Positions 26,815-34,053 of a stretch of DNA of 64,000 nucleotides are shown piece by piece (position 1 is the first letter of the stretch; each line of letters opens with the position of its first letter). The stretch covers positions 310,001 to 374,000 of the forward strand of contig JAJUJC010000001.1 of NCBI GenBank assembly GCA_029267335.1, given 5' to 3'. Below the pieces are notes generated by a model, which ran no database searches, was not told where the DNA came from, and saw only the letters and a program-made list of their open reading frames with translations. Both the position numbers and the translations under genes were made by a program. This DNA is from Intestinibacillus massiliensis. Lineage in GTDB: Bacteria; Bacillota; Clostridia; Oscillospirales; Butyricicoccaceae.

Positions 26815-26913
26815 AAAAAAAGAAGTCCGGGCACAGGCACACAAGGGGGCATCAATACCCCGCGGCTGTATCCGGACTTCGTCGTTCCGTTACTATTCGA
26901 GAGACGCTACATC
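26815..26913 (-). promoter_or_regulatory. eutA leader attenuator with candidate EutV hairpins
   Basis: In the transcript GAAGTCCGG (26872-26880) pairs with CCGGACTTC (26822-26830), followed by a run of U: an intrinsic terminator. Inside its loop GGGGU and GCCCC enclose the hexaloop AUUGAU (A at position 1, G at 4). Just upstream, across the eutW stop codon, GAGGCGU and GCGUCUC enclose GAUGUA. Two hexaloop hairpins next to a terminator are the target layout of ANTAR antiterminators such as EutV. Confidence 0.75.
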
Positions 26914-28334
26914 ACGCCTCCGAGCTGCATTGTTCTGTTTTTAAAGTCAAACGTCACCGAAGTGCCGTTCGAGTCGGATTCGATCATCAATTTCCCGCGC
27001 AGTTTGTCTTTGACGATCTGGTGCACGATCGACAGACCCAATCTGTCATTGTGCGAGCTTTTCGCGTCAAAGCCACAGCCGTTATCCATGATTTGGATAC
27101 GGGAGTACAACTCCCCTTCGGTCACCACAATACGAATCATACCGTGTGACCGATTGTGAAATGCATATTGCAGCGAGTTTTGCAGCAGCTCGTTCGTGAC
27201 AAGCGCTACAGAGGTTGCAACATCGGATTCCACCTTGAAATCGTCGCCCTCCAGCGAAAGCGTAATATCGAAATGCGGACGGGAGAACGAACGAATGGCA
27301 TTATTTTTGATATTGGTGAGCACTTCACCGATCATGACCTCATCCACGCCGGACTGCGCGAGCAGTTCATGGGTTGTGGCGATGGACAGGATACGGTTCA
27401 TCGTCTCGCCCAGAACCTGACGGGTCTCGGTGTTGTCAGAACGACGCACCTGAAGCCGCAACAGGCTCGCGATGGTTTGCAGATTGTTTTTGATGCGGTG
27501 GTGCATTTCCTTGATCGCCACGGACTTTAAAATGAGCTGTTTTTCCTGCTCTTTGATACGCGTAATATCTTGAATGACGACCGCAAACGCCATATCCGGC
27601 GCATCCAAACGGATACGTTTGAGGGTCAGCGTGCGGCTACCTGCCACGATCTCGACCGCGGTGTACTTGCTCTCTTCTTCGATCTCTTCGGAATCGGGCT
27701 GTACCAGACGGATATTTTCATACGGCTGACCGAGCACATCCTCGACATAGCCTAAGGCGTGGTATAATTCCTGCGCGAGAGAGTTGCAGAATGTGACGAT
27801 CCCCTCGGAATTCACCATAAGCAACGCTTCGTCGATGCATTCGGTGAGCCAGTTGTTTTCATCTGCCATATGGGTAAGCGCGTTTGCGATGCGCTTGTAA
27901 CTTTGCTGAGAAAAATGAAGTCTTTCGCTGTTCGTCTGCTGCTCATCGGCACGTTTTTCACGAATGAGCACGCCGATGACGCGGTCTCCGCTGCGAATCG
28001 GCTCCACAGTCTGCACAACATGCGTGCGTTCCTGTGTGATCGCCTTCATTTGACGGGTCGCAACGCCCAGACGCAACGTCCGCGCGACAGCCGGCTCGTT
28101 TTCCGGCTTTGCCAGAAGTCCGACAACGGTCTTTTTATAGGAAGAGGGCACCACGGTCGGCTTGGCTTCCGCCACAACGATCGCGTCGCCGTCCCAAGAG
28201 GGGCAGTCGATAAAAATATCCGCCTCTTCCAGATTTGCCAACGGCTCGAGCGCACCGGTCATGCCGGCGATGATCGCAATCTCCTCATCGGACAAATCCG
28301 TATATTTTTTGCAAAGCTGGGTGATTTTATCCAC
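26907..28334 (-). CDS. eutW: Ethanolamine sensor histidine kinase
   Basis: The 475-residue cytoplasmic kinase has no membrane segment. An N-terminal sensor region (about 1-140) is followed by a PAS domain (about 160-260, ECIDEALLMVNSEGIVTFCN). The HisKA_2 segment KEMHHRIKNNLQTIASLLRL carries the phospho-His, and the HATPase has VALVTNELLQNSLQYAF and IMDNGCGFD. EutW responds to ethanolamine and phosphorylates EutV. A GTG start at 28334, two bases after the eutV stop, suggests coupled translation. Confidence 0.95.
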   Translation of the reverse strand: MDKITQLCKKYTDLSDEEIAIIAGMTGALEPLANLEEADIFIDCPSWDGDAIVVAEAKPTVVPSSYKKTVVGLLAKPENEPAVARTLRLGVATRQMKAITQERTHVVQTVEPIRSGDRVIGVLIREKRADEQQTNSERLHFSQQSYKRIANALTHMADENNWLTECIDEALLMVNSEGIVTFCNSLAQELYHALGYVEDVLGQPYENIRLVQPDSEEIEEESKYTAVEIVAGSRTLTLKRIRLDAPDMAFAVVIQDITRIKEQEKQLILKSVAIKEMHHRIKNNLQTIASLLRLQVRRSDNTETRQVLGETMNRILSIATTHELLAQSGVDEVMIGEVLTNIKNNAIRSFSRPHFDITLSLEGDDFKVESDVATSVALVTNELLQNSLQYAFHNRSHGMIRIVVTEGELYSRIQIMDNGCGFDAKSSHNDRLGLSIVHQIVKDKLRGKLMIESDSNGTSVTFDFKNRTMQLGGVM

Positions 28335-28336
28335 CT

Positions 28337-28921
28337 TTATGCCCCGGCTTTCATCATAATGATTTCCGCGACCCGTCGCATGGATAATCCCTTATCCAAG
28401 CTCAGGCGACGAATATAATCATACGCTTCCTGCTCGGAAACACCGTCATCGCGCATGACCAAGCCCTTCGCTTTTTCAATGATGCTGCGATTTTCCAAGC
28501 GCTCAGAAACTTTTTTCATGTCCTTTTGCAGCTTTTGCATCTCGCGGCTGCGTGCAACAGCGAGTTCGATATTCGGAATCAGCGATTTTTCGTCGATCGG
28601 CTTGACGAGGTATCCCGCGATGCCGAGATTTTTTGCATTTTCGATAAACTCTTTTTCGCTGTAAGCGGTCAAAAGCACTACCGCGTCCGCCAAGCCCTCG
28701 TCGCGAATGATACGCGCGGCAGACAGCCCGTCGAGCAGCGGCATTTTGATATCGAGAAGCGCCAGATCGGGATGTAACTGCTTGCACGCTTCGACCGCGT
28801 CAAAGCCATCTGCGGCTTCTCCGACGATGTCGTAGCCCTCGCCCTGCAGATATTCTTTCATATCCATCCGCATGATCGGCTCGTCATCCGCGATAACGAT
28901 CCGAAGCCGTTCCTTTTCCAT
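28337..28921 (-). CDS. eutV: Response regulator with ANTAR RNA-binding domain
   Basis: The 194-residue protein has a receiver domain (IVIADDEPIMRMDMKEYLQG, phospho-Asp in LALLDIKMPLLDG, Lys in YLVKPIDEKSL). After a coiled-coil linker comes an ANTAR domain (RSIIEKAKGLVMRDDGVSEQ, EAYDYIRRLSLDKGLSMRRV). ANTAR domains bind paired hairpins with hexanucleotide loops and prevent termination. Candidate targets are visible in the eutG, eutS and eutA leaders. Confidence 0.97.
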   Translation of the reverse strand: MEKERLRIVIADDEPIMRMDMKEYLQGEGYDIVGEAADGFDAVEACKQLHPDLALLDIKMPLLDGLSAARIIRDEGLADAVVLLTAYSEKEFIENAKNLGIAGYLVKPIDEKSLIPNIELAVARSREMQKLQKDMKKVSERLENRSIIEKAKGLVMRDDGVSEQEAYDYIRRLSLDKGLSMRRVAEIIMMKAGA

Positions 28922-28948
28922 TGCGCTTCCCCTTTGTTGCTGTGTTAC

Positions 28949-29410
28949 TTAATTTGCCCCATCCTCATAGCCCAGCTCACGCATCAGAGTCTCGATCCCG
29001 CTGCCGTCGACGCTCGACGTGACGAACAGCCGCTGTGCCCCCGCCATTGTGAGGTATTTTTTTGCCCGTTCGATCTGCTCCTGCGTTGCAAGATCGGTCT
29101 TTGTGACCACGCCGATCGAGGGCTTGCCATACATGCTGGTATACGCCGGTGGAAACATGGTGCCGTTTTCGGTGGCATCCTGTACGAGGACGACCAGATC
29201 GGCGTCTGCCGCTGTGACAACCAGTGCGCCACGCATATAGGTGCGCTCCAGATACTCGCCCGGTGTGTCGATCATTGTTTTGTTTACGATCTGGACGGTT
29301 TGTGTTTTATGATACCGAATATCCTCACGGTTCATCGCCTGACAGAGCGTGGTCTTACCCGCTTCCGAGCGACCGATGAGGATGATTCGCTTTCTGCGCC
29401 GTTCTTCCAT
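28949..29410 (-). CDS. eutP: EutP, Ras-like GTPase fold protein
   Basis: The 153-residue protein starts MEERRRKRIILIGRSEAGKT, a P-loop, and shows MIDTPGEYLERTYMRGALVV (G3) and VVTKTDLATQEQIERAKKYL (G4). EutP/PduV proteins accompany compartments, and EutP of Salmonella is reported to have acetate kinase activity. The ATG at 29410 was chosen because the P-loop follows at once; a longer frame to 29449 overlaps eutS. An AAGGCGGG site lies 5 bases upstream. Confidence 0.93.
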   Translation of the reverse strand: MEERRRKRIILIGRSEAGKTTLCQAMNREDIRYHKTQTVQIVNKTMIDTPGEYLERTYMRGALVVTAADADLVVLVQDATENGTMFPPAYTSMYGKPSIGVVTKTDLATQEQIERAKKYLTMAGAQRLFVTSSVDGSGIETLMRELGYEDGAN

Positions 29411-29420
29411 GATGCCCGCC

Positions 29421-29771
29421 TTACGTCTTTGTGATCTTAGTGGAGGCAAAGCCCATCATGTCGCACAGGGTCTTGAGCACGTCGCGCAATGAAGCCTCCA
29501 CTGCGGAAACATCGCCGGTGAAAACGAGTGAGCCGTTGAAACGGTCGACAAAGCCGATCTGCACATCCGCCGCCTTGGTCGCAACATCTGCCGCGATCAT
29601 CGCCGCTTCGCTCGGGGTGATCGTCAAAATGCCGATCGCACCGTGTGCGTCGAGCAGTCCGAGCTTGCCATAGAGCGCTTCGACCGGATTTGCAATGACA
29701 TGCGCTAAAGTGACCTGCTTGCCGGGTACGAATTCCTGAATCAGACGCTGTTTATCTTCCAGCTCGATCAA
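29421..29771 (-). CDS. eutS: Shell protein EutS (bent hexamer BMC)
   Basis: The 116-residue protein begins at a probable TTG start and continues [20 protein letters not shown], the hallmark of EutS/PduU, then [20 protein letters not shown] and a C-terminal [13 protein letters not shown]. The TTG overlaps the stop of the upstream 48-codon ORF as TTGA, and AAAGGCGG lies 7 bases before it. That arrangement predicts translational coupling. It is the first structural gene after the promoter at 29956-29984. Confidence 0.93.
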   Translation of the reverse strand: MIELEDKQRLIQEFVPGKQVTLAHVIANPVEALYGKLGLLDAHGAIGILTITPSEAAMIAADVATKAADVQIGFVDRFNGSLVFTGDVSAVEASLRDVLKTLCDMMGFASTKITKT

Positions 29772-29914
29772 AGTGCCACCGCCTTTCTGCAATCTGTGGC
29801 GCCGGGGGTTGGGACGGAGGGATGCTCCGCGAGCTGCATCGCTCTTTCCGGCGTCAATTTACGTTCATGCATGGCTTGGGACACTGCATCGTGTCTTCCC
29901 CCATTTTTCGTCAT
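29768..29914 (-). CDS. Putative 48-residue leader protein coupled to eutS
   Basis: The ORF reads [19 protein letters not shown], then [20 protein letters not shown], and ends at a TGA that overlaps the eutS TTG. It starts about 35 bases after the predicted transcription start, with AGG 8 bases upstream. I do not recognise the family. Both GATGCA-loop hairpins of the leader fall inside its codons (7-12 and 24-28). Ribosome movement along it would therefore open or free those hairpins. It could be a real small protein, a regulatory leader ORF, or non-coding leader with a chance frame. The TTGA joint favours translation. Confidence 0.55.
   Translation of the reverse strand: MTKNGGRHDAVSQAMHERKLTPERAMQLAEHPSVPTPGATDCRKAVAL
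29831..29844 (-). promoter_or_regulatory. eutS leader hairpin 2 with GATGCA loop
   Basis: GAGC and GCTC enclose the hexaloop GATGCA on the minus strand, 35 bases after hairpin 1. A further CGCCGG/CCGGCG pairing could enclose this region. No U-tract follows, so no intrinsic terminator is seen here. Confidence 0.55.
29880..29895 (-). promoter_or_regulatory. eutS leader hairpin 1 with GATGCA loop
   Basis: GACAC and GTGTC enclose GATGCA, the same loop as hairpin 2 and as the upstream hairpin of the eutG leader. It is a candidate EutV site. The known ANTAR loop has A first and G fourth; here the first base is G. Confidence 0.55.
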
Positions 29915-29932
29915 TGTGCTACCTGAGCACAA
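29914..29932 (-). promoter_or_regulatory. Hairpin displaying the ribosome site of the 48-codon ORF
   Basis: TTGTGCT and AGCACAA form a perfect 7-bp stem whose 5-base loop CAGGT contains the AGG of the ribosome site. The last A of the stem is the first base of the ATG. Confidence 0.55.
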
Positions 29933-29955
29933 GTTCTGATAAAACCCTTTTGTAC

Positions 29956-29984
29956 ATTTTATCAGGTGTATGCTCATTTGTCAA
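29956..29984 (-). promoter_or_regulatory. Sigma-A promoter of the main eut operon
   Basis: Minus-strand TTGACA and TAAAAT with an exact 17-base spacer lie between eutG and the eutS leader. The predicted start is near 29949. It is close to consensus, so control must act after initiation or through a repressor. Confidence 0.88.
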
Positions 29985-30006
29985 TTCTTTTCTCTGCTGA
30001 GCGTGC

Positions 30007-31146
30007 TCAGGCCAAACGGCCGTCATACGCCTTGCGGTAGAGCGTGATAATATCATCAAGTGAGCACGGGATCGGGTTGGTTTTTGTGCAACGATCCGCG
30101 AGTGCCGCCTCTGCCATTGTCGTGAGCATGCTCTCAAAAGCATCACGATCCACACCTGCCGCCTTGATGTTCTCCGGGATCTTCATGCGGCTGTTATAGC
30201 GGCGTGCCTGATGGATGAGGTTGAGCGCGCTCTGTCGCGTGCTGCCCGCACCCTGTCCGATGATGGCGGCAAGCTCGCCGTAGCGTTTTGCGGTCGGCGT
30301 GAGTGCACCGTTCCAGCAGCCTGCGTTGAAGCCCATGACAAACGGCAGCAGGATCGCATTCGCACGTCCGTGCGGAATGTGGAACTGTGCGCCGAGCGCA
30401 TGCGCCATGCCGTGGCATAGACCAAGTCCTGCATTCGAGAACGCGACGCCTGCGAGGCAGGATGCATTGTGCATGCCCTGACGCGCCTCGAGATTATCCG
30501 GCTCGCTGTATGCGGTCAACAGGTGGGTGTGCACCAGTTCGATCGCCTTTTCCGCCATTGCATCGCTGAAAGCGTTTGCTTCTGTGCATACGAACGCTTC
30601 TACCGCGTGCGTGAATACGTCCACGCCGGTGTCCGCCGTCACGGAGGGCGGTACACTGGTCGTCAGCGTTGCATCGAGCACCGCATAGTCCGGCAGCAGG
30701 CTCTCGTCAATCAGCGGGTATTTGATGCCCTTAGCGCGGTCTGTAATGACCGCAAACTTGCTGACCTCGGATCCCGTGCCGCTCGTTGTCGGCACCGCGA
30801 TGAACGGACAATCCTTCATTTTCCCCTCGCGGGACGCAAAATAAACGATCGCCTTCGCGGCGTCGATCGCCGAGCCGCCGCCAAATGTGATAACGACCTC
30901 GGGATGAAAATCGACGAGAATCGCCATACCCGCAGCGACCATCTCGGTATCAGGGTCTGCCCCGACATCGGAAAATACCTTATACTCCGCGCGCAGCCGA
31001 TCCAGTCGATCGGTGATATAGCGCACACGCTCGCTGCTCATCATAAATGCGTCGGTCACGACAAATGCCCGCTTTACATTTGTAAGCAGCGTGTCAAGTC
31101 CCTTGCCCCCAAGCACGATCTTAGTCGGCAGACTGAACGTATCCAT
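30007..31146 (-). CDS. eutG: Iron-dependent alcohol dehydrogenase (EutG-like)
   Basis: The 379-residue protein starts MDTFSLPTKIVLGGKGLDTL and has the family-III features ITFGGGSAIDAAKAIVYFA, VPTTSGTGSEVSKFAVITD and the iron-binding GLCHGMAHALGAQFHIPHGR. It reduces acetaldehyde to ethanol and regenerates NAD for EutE. It has its own promoter and attenuator, just upstream of the eutS promoter. A TAGGAGGG site precedes the ATG. Confidence 0.93.
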   Translation of the reverse strand: MDTFSLPTKIVLGGKGLDTLLTNVKRAFVVTDAFMMSSERVRYITDRLDRLRAEYKVFSDVGADPDTEMVAAGMAILVDFHPEVVITFGGGSAIDAAKAIVYFASREGKMKDCPFIAVPTTSGTGSEVSKFAVITDRAKGIKYPLIDESLLPDYAVLDATLTTSVPPSVTADTGVDVFTHAVEAFVCTEANAFSDAMAEKAIELVHTHLLTAYSEPDNLEARQGMHNASCLAGVAFSNAGLGLCHGMAHALGAQFHIPHGRANAILLPFVMGFNAGCWNGALTPTAKRYGELAAIIGQGAGSTRQSALNLIHQARRYNSRMKIPENIKAAGVDRDAFESMLTTMAEAALADRCTKTNPIPCSLDDIITLYRKAYDGRLA

Positions 31147-31181
31147 CGAATCCCTCCTAAATTATCCAGTATTTTATACAT

Positions 31182-31260
31182 AAAAAAGGCGCCTTGAACA
31201 CACTCCATTGTGTCAAGACGCTACAACGCACCCGTTTACGGCATACTGCATCGCATGCCG
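31182..31260 (-). promoter_or_regulatory. eutG leader: hexaloop hairpin followed by hexaloop terminator
   Basis: Hairpin 1 (31239-31260) pairs CGGCATGC with GTATGCCG around the loop GATGCA. Hairpin 2 is an intrinsic terminator: GCGTCTTGA pairs with TCAAGGCGC, the inner pairs CACA and TGTG close the loop ATGGAG (A1, G4), and six U follow. Paired hexaloops with the second built into a terminator is the architecture bound by phosphorylated EutV. Confidence 0.85.
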
Positions 31261-31283
31261 AACCAGTATTCTTATCGTTGTTT

Positions 31284-31312
31284 AGAATATACCTATCGCG
31301 TCTTAATGTCAA
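31284..31312 (-). promoter_or_regulatory. Sigma-A promoter of eutG
   Basis: Minus-strand TTGACA, 17-base spacer and TATTCT. The transcript would start near 31277, just before the attenuator. Confidence 0.85.
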
Positions 31313-31364
31313 TAAATTTTTTGCAAACCCTTTGCAAATTAACCATAGTATACGAAAATACCCC

Positions 31365-31394
31365 TTGACTTTTTAGTTAGGAGTGCCATAGAAT
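31365..31394 (+). promoter_or_regulatory. Sigma-A promoter of the acetyltransferase gene
   Basis: TTGACT and TAGAAT are 18 bases apart, upstream of the gene at 31468. Confidence 0.75.
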
Positions 31395-31419
31395 GAACTT
31401 ATCAAAGCAGGTGCACAGA

Positions 31420-31439
31420 CGGGATGTCCAGCCATCCCG
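31420..31439 (+). promoter_or_regulatory. Leader hairpin before the acetyltransferase gene
   Basis: CGGGATG and CATCCCG form a perfect 7-bp stem around TCCAGC. It ends about 10 bases before the AAAAGGAG site. No U-tract follows. Its role is unknown. Confidence 0.45.
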
Positions 31440-31467
31440 CGCATGAAAAGGAGTTATTTTATTTATC

Positions 31468-32700
31468 ATGGAAATCAGGTTCGTTCTCCCGGAGGAGGTC
31501 GACCAGCTTCGTCGGAATGTGCTGACCGCCTTTCCCTCGAAAACGCCGGACGCCCTGCTCCAAAACATGGAAGGCGAGCTGTACCGGCCGGACGAGGGAC
31601 GCTACCTCGGCTGTTTCGATGACAACGGAACACTGATCGGTTCCATTCTGATGATGGATTTCACCCTCAATGTCAGAGGCGTGATGCTGCCCATGGGAGC
31701 TGCCGCATATGTCTCCACGAATTTTCTGCACAAAAAGGAACATGTAGCGCGCAACCTCCTGCGGGTGTTAATGGGGTACTACGCCAAGATGGGCACGCCG
31801 ATCGGCTGTCTGCATCCGTTCAATCCCGCCTTTTACGGCAAAATGGGCTACGGCTACTGTAACGAGAGCACGATGTACTCGCCCAAACCGTGCTATATTC
31901 GCTCTTTTGGCGACAAATCCGGTCTTTCCTATGCACGTCCCGAGGATCGCAGCGAGGTGCTCGCATTCTATGAGCGCTATGTGCGCGCGGTCCACGGCGC
32001 AACGCTCCATCCCTACATGGATCCACACCGTATTTTTGATATGCCCTATGTGGTCATCTGCCGTCGTGAGGGACGGATCACGGGGTATCTGACGTTCGAC
32101 TTCGTCGAGGTCGACCACTACACCGACATGTATCATGACCTTGCCGTGCGCGAGATGATTTATGAGGACACCGCCACGCTGCAACAGTTCATGACCTTTT
32201 TTGCCTCTCAGGTCGATCAGATCGACCGCGTGCGCATCTACTCGAATGACGAGTATCTACCGCTTCTGTTCACCAATCCGGACAGCGGCGAAAACCGCTC
32301 CTATGATGGCGCCATTCAGGAGATCGGTCGGCGCAACATGGGCTACATGGCGCGCATCCTCGATCTCGAGCGCTACTTTACGCTCGAGGCACACTGTGAG
32401 CACGCGGTCAGCCGACCGTTCACGCTTGCGCTCACCGTGCGAGATGATTTCGTGCAGACTAACGACGGTACGTTCTTCCTGCACGTCGAAGGGGATCATA
32501 TCACCCTGCTTGCACATGCAGTCCCTGATGTGACGCTGTCGACCGACATCGCGGATCTGTCCTCGCTCGTCATGGGTGCAATTCCGCTGCGGCAATTCCT
32601 GCGTATCGGACGCATGAAGGTATCTGACCCAAGCTATGCTGACGATATTCAAGCCGCGATCGGCTGGAGCCAAAAACCTCAAAACTACACCTATTTCTAA
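31468..32700 (+). CDS. Eis-like GNAT acetyltransferase
   Basis: The 410-residue protein has the three-part Eis layout. An N-terminal GNAT domain (about 1-140) carries GAAAYVSTNFLHKKEHVARN and HPFNPAFYGKMGYGYC. A second GNAT-like domain (about 150-290) and a C-terminal SCP2-like domain (about 300-405) follow. Eis proteins acetylate amines, including aminoglycosides and lysine side chains; the substrate here cannot be predicted. AAAAGGAG lies 14 bases before the ATG. Confidence 0.88.
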   Translation: MEIRFVLPEEVDQLRRNVLTAFPSKTPDALLQNMEGELYRPDEGRYLGCFDDNGTLIGSILMMDFTLNVRGVMLPMGAAAYVSTNFLHKKEHVARNLLRVLMGYYAKMGTPIGCLHPFNPAFYGKMGYGYCNESTMYSPKPCYIRSFGDKSGLSYARPEDRSEVLAFYERYVRAVHGATLHPYMDPHRIFDMPYVVICRREGRITGYLTFDFVEVDHYTDMYHDLAVREMIYEDTATLQQFMTFFASQVDQIDRVRIYSNDEYLPLLFTNPDSGENRSYDGAIQEIGRRNMGYMARILDLERYFTLEAHCEHAVSRPFTLALTVRDDFVQTNDGTFFLHVEGDHITLLAHAVPDVTLSTDIADLSSLVMGAIPLRQFLRIGRMKVSDPSYADDIQAAIGWSQKPQNYTYF

Positions 32701-32707
32701 AATGCAT

Positions 32708-32744
32708 AAAAAAACGGGCTGCTATGCATAGCAGCCCGTTTTTT
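32708..32744. terminator. Bidirectional intrinsic terminator
   Basis: AACGGGCTGCTA and TAGCAGCCCGTT surround TGCA, with A and T runs on the two sides. It ends the acetyltransferase gene and may act on the opposite gene. Confidence 0.9.
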
Positions 32745-32800
32745 ATGTTATTCGACATTTTTCTCAGTAATTTACATGATGCAAAGCAAATGTCTTTACA

Positions 32801-33349
32801 TCATCTTGGGGTCAAAAACGCGGCGATCGCCGCGTGATATTCCGGCAATCCGGTCTTACTCCACAGTAGCTCGATGCCAAGCAGCTCGCGCGCCATTGCC
32901 GTCAGGTCAAACCCGAAGGCAGAAAATGAATAACGCCGCCGCTCAGGCTTCACACAGGCGCGTCCCTCCAAGCGGGAGCAGCGTACGCACTGTTCGCAGC
33001 GTCCCGCTGCGATCGTCATAGACTGTGAGCACGCGCGCTCCAAACCGAGCATGGTCTCAAGCAGGATTTTCTTCACTTTGCCATAGCTCTCCTGTTGCAG
33101 CCGCTCAACGGTATCTGGGTCGGTGTGCGCGCGCATCGCCTCATCGTAAAAGACCTGCACGCCGATCATCGTGAGCGTATCATACGGAGCAAAGTAGGAA
33201 GCTGCATCCGGTACACCTGTCGGACACGACCAGTTCTTTTCATATTCCGGACATGCTTGACACAGCGGCAAAAAACGCTCGGGAAAGCAATAGGTTTGCA
33301 GACACTGCGCGACCGGTATCTGCTTGGTGCGCACCGCGATCTGATACAC
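32801..33349 (-). CDS. DUF2284 predicted metal-binding protein
   Basis: The 182-residue Cys-rich protein shows CQACPEYEKNWSCPTGVPD (residues about 32-50) and CEQCVRCSRLEGRACVKPER, the two Cys clusters of the DUF2284 family. They probably bind a metal or Fe-S centre; the function is unknown. A GTG start with GGGGGCGG five bases upstream is used. A consensus promoter (TTGACA, 17 bases, TATGAT at 33373-33401) lies just upstream, over the 3' end of the neighbouring broken gene. Confidence 0.85.
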   Translation of the reverse strand: MYQIAVRTKQIPVAQCLQTYCFPERFLPLCQACPEYEKNWSCPTGVPDAASYFAPYDTLTMIGVQVFYDEAMRAHTDPDTVERLQQESYGKVKKILLETMLGLERACSQSMTIAAGRCEQCVRCSRLEGRACVKPERRRYSFSAFGFDLTAMARELLGIELLWSKTGLPEYHAAIAAFLTPR

Positions 33350-33372
33350 AAGAACCGCCCCCTTTTTTCTTC

Positions 33373-33401
33373 ATCATACGCAAGCGGCACAGGCTTGTCA
33401 A
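33373..33401 (-). promoter_or_regulatory. Sigma-A promoter of the DUF2284 gene
   Basis: Minus-strand TTGACA, 17-base spacer and TATGAT. Confidence 0.8.
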
Positions 33402-33412
33402 GCCCTTCGTGC

Positions 33413-33933
33413 TCACTCTTTCCTGTCCTGTGCGCGTGCCTGTCCGATCTGCACAAGGATACTGCTCTGCGTATCGTCAAACAGCAGCGCACGTTTATGG
33501 CGCAAATACGCCTCGCAGCCAAAATTCTGGAGGAACCACGAGGTGTAGAAGTTTGCGGTCAGCTCAGTCGCGAACATGACCGGCTCCTGACCGGCCCCCA
33601 GTTCGGCCTCCAGGAATGCAAACCCAGCGTCATCGTCCTCCCGCTGCGCATGTGCAGGTAGTGCAGCTGCAGATCTCTACAACCCCGCAAACTGCCGATC
33701 ACGCGCAAGCCGTGCGGCAGCACGATGTGCTCGATTACCTGGGCATCGTGCACGATTGTTTCCGTTGCCTCGCAGGACATGTCCGGACTGTGTGCCGCGA
33801 GCGCATAATCCCCGCGTGCACGCACCGGCATGCCGTCGATGGATGCGGGCAGCCGCAGCACGCGGTCTGCGGTTTCGCAGGGCGGCAGCGACACTTCTCC
33901 CTCGTGCACACGGAGAGTGCAGCAACATTTCAT
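33413..33933 (-). pseudogene. Frameshifted gene with LRR-like N-terminus
   Basis: From the ATG at 33933 the frame reads MKMKCCCTLRVHEGEVSLPP, then VLRLPASIDGMPVRARGDYA and VIEHIVLPHGLRVIGSLRG, which resembles BspA-type leucine-rich repeats. Near 33650 the frame turns into an improbable Arg/Ser-rich tail ending at 33559. Another frame continues sensibly: REDDDAGFAFLEAELGAGQE, then MFATELTANFYTSWFLQNFG, to a stop at 33413. One indel of one or two bases would join them into about 173 residues. It could be a real mutation or a sequencing error. Confidence 0.65.
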
Positions 33934-34053
33934 TTTCACCCTGTAGGATGTGCATGAGTCGTTTCCTTGCTATGCTCGTGTGTGCCGGCAACACGCCAAA
34001 CTCAGTCCATACCGGAAAAAGACGGAACCCCAAGTTCCGCCTTTTCGCTCACT

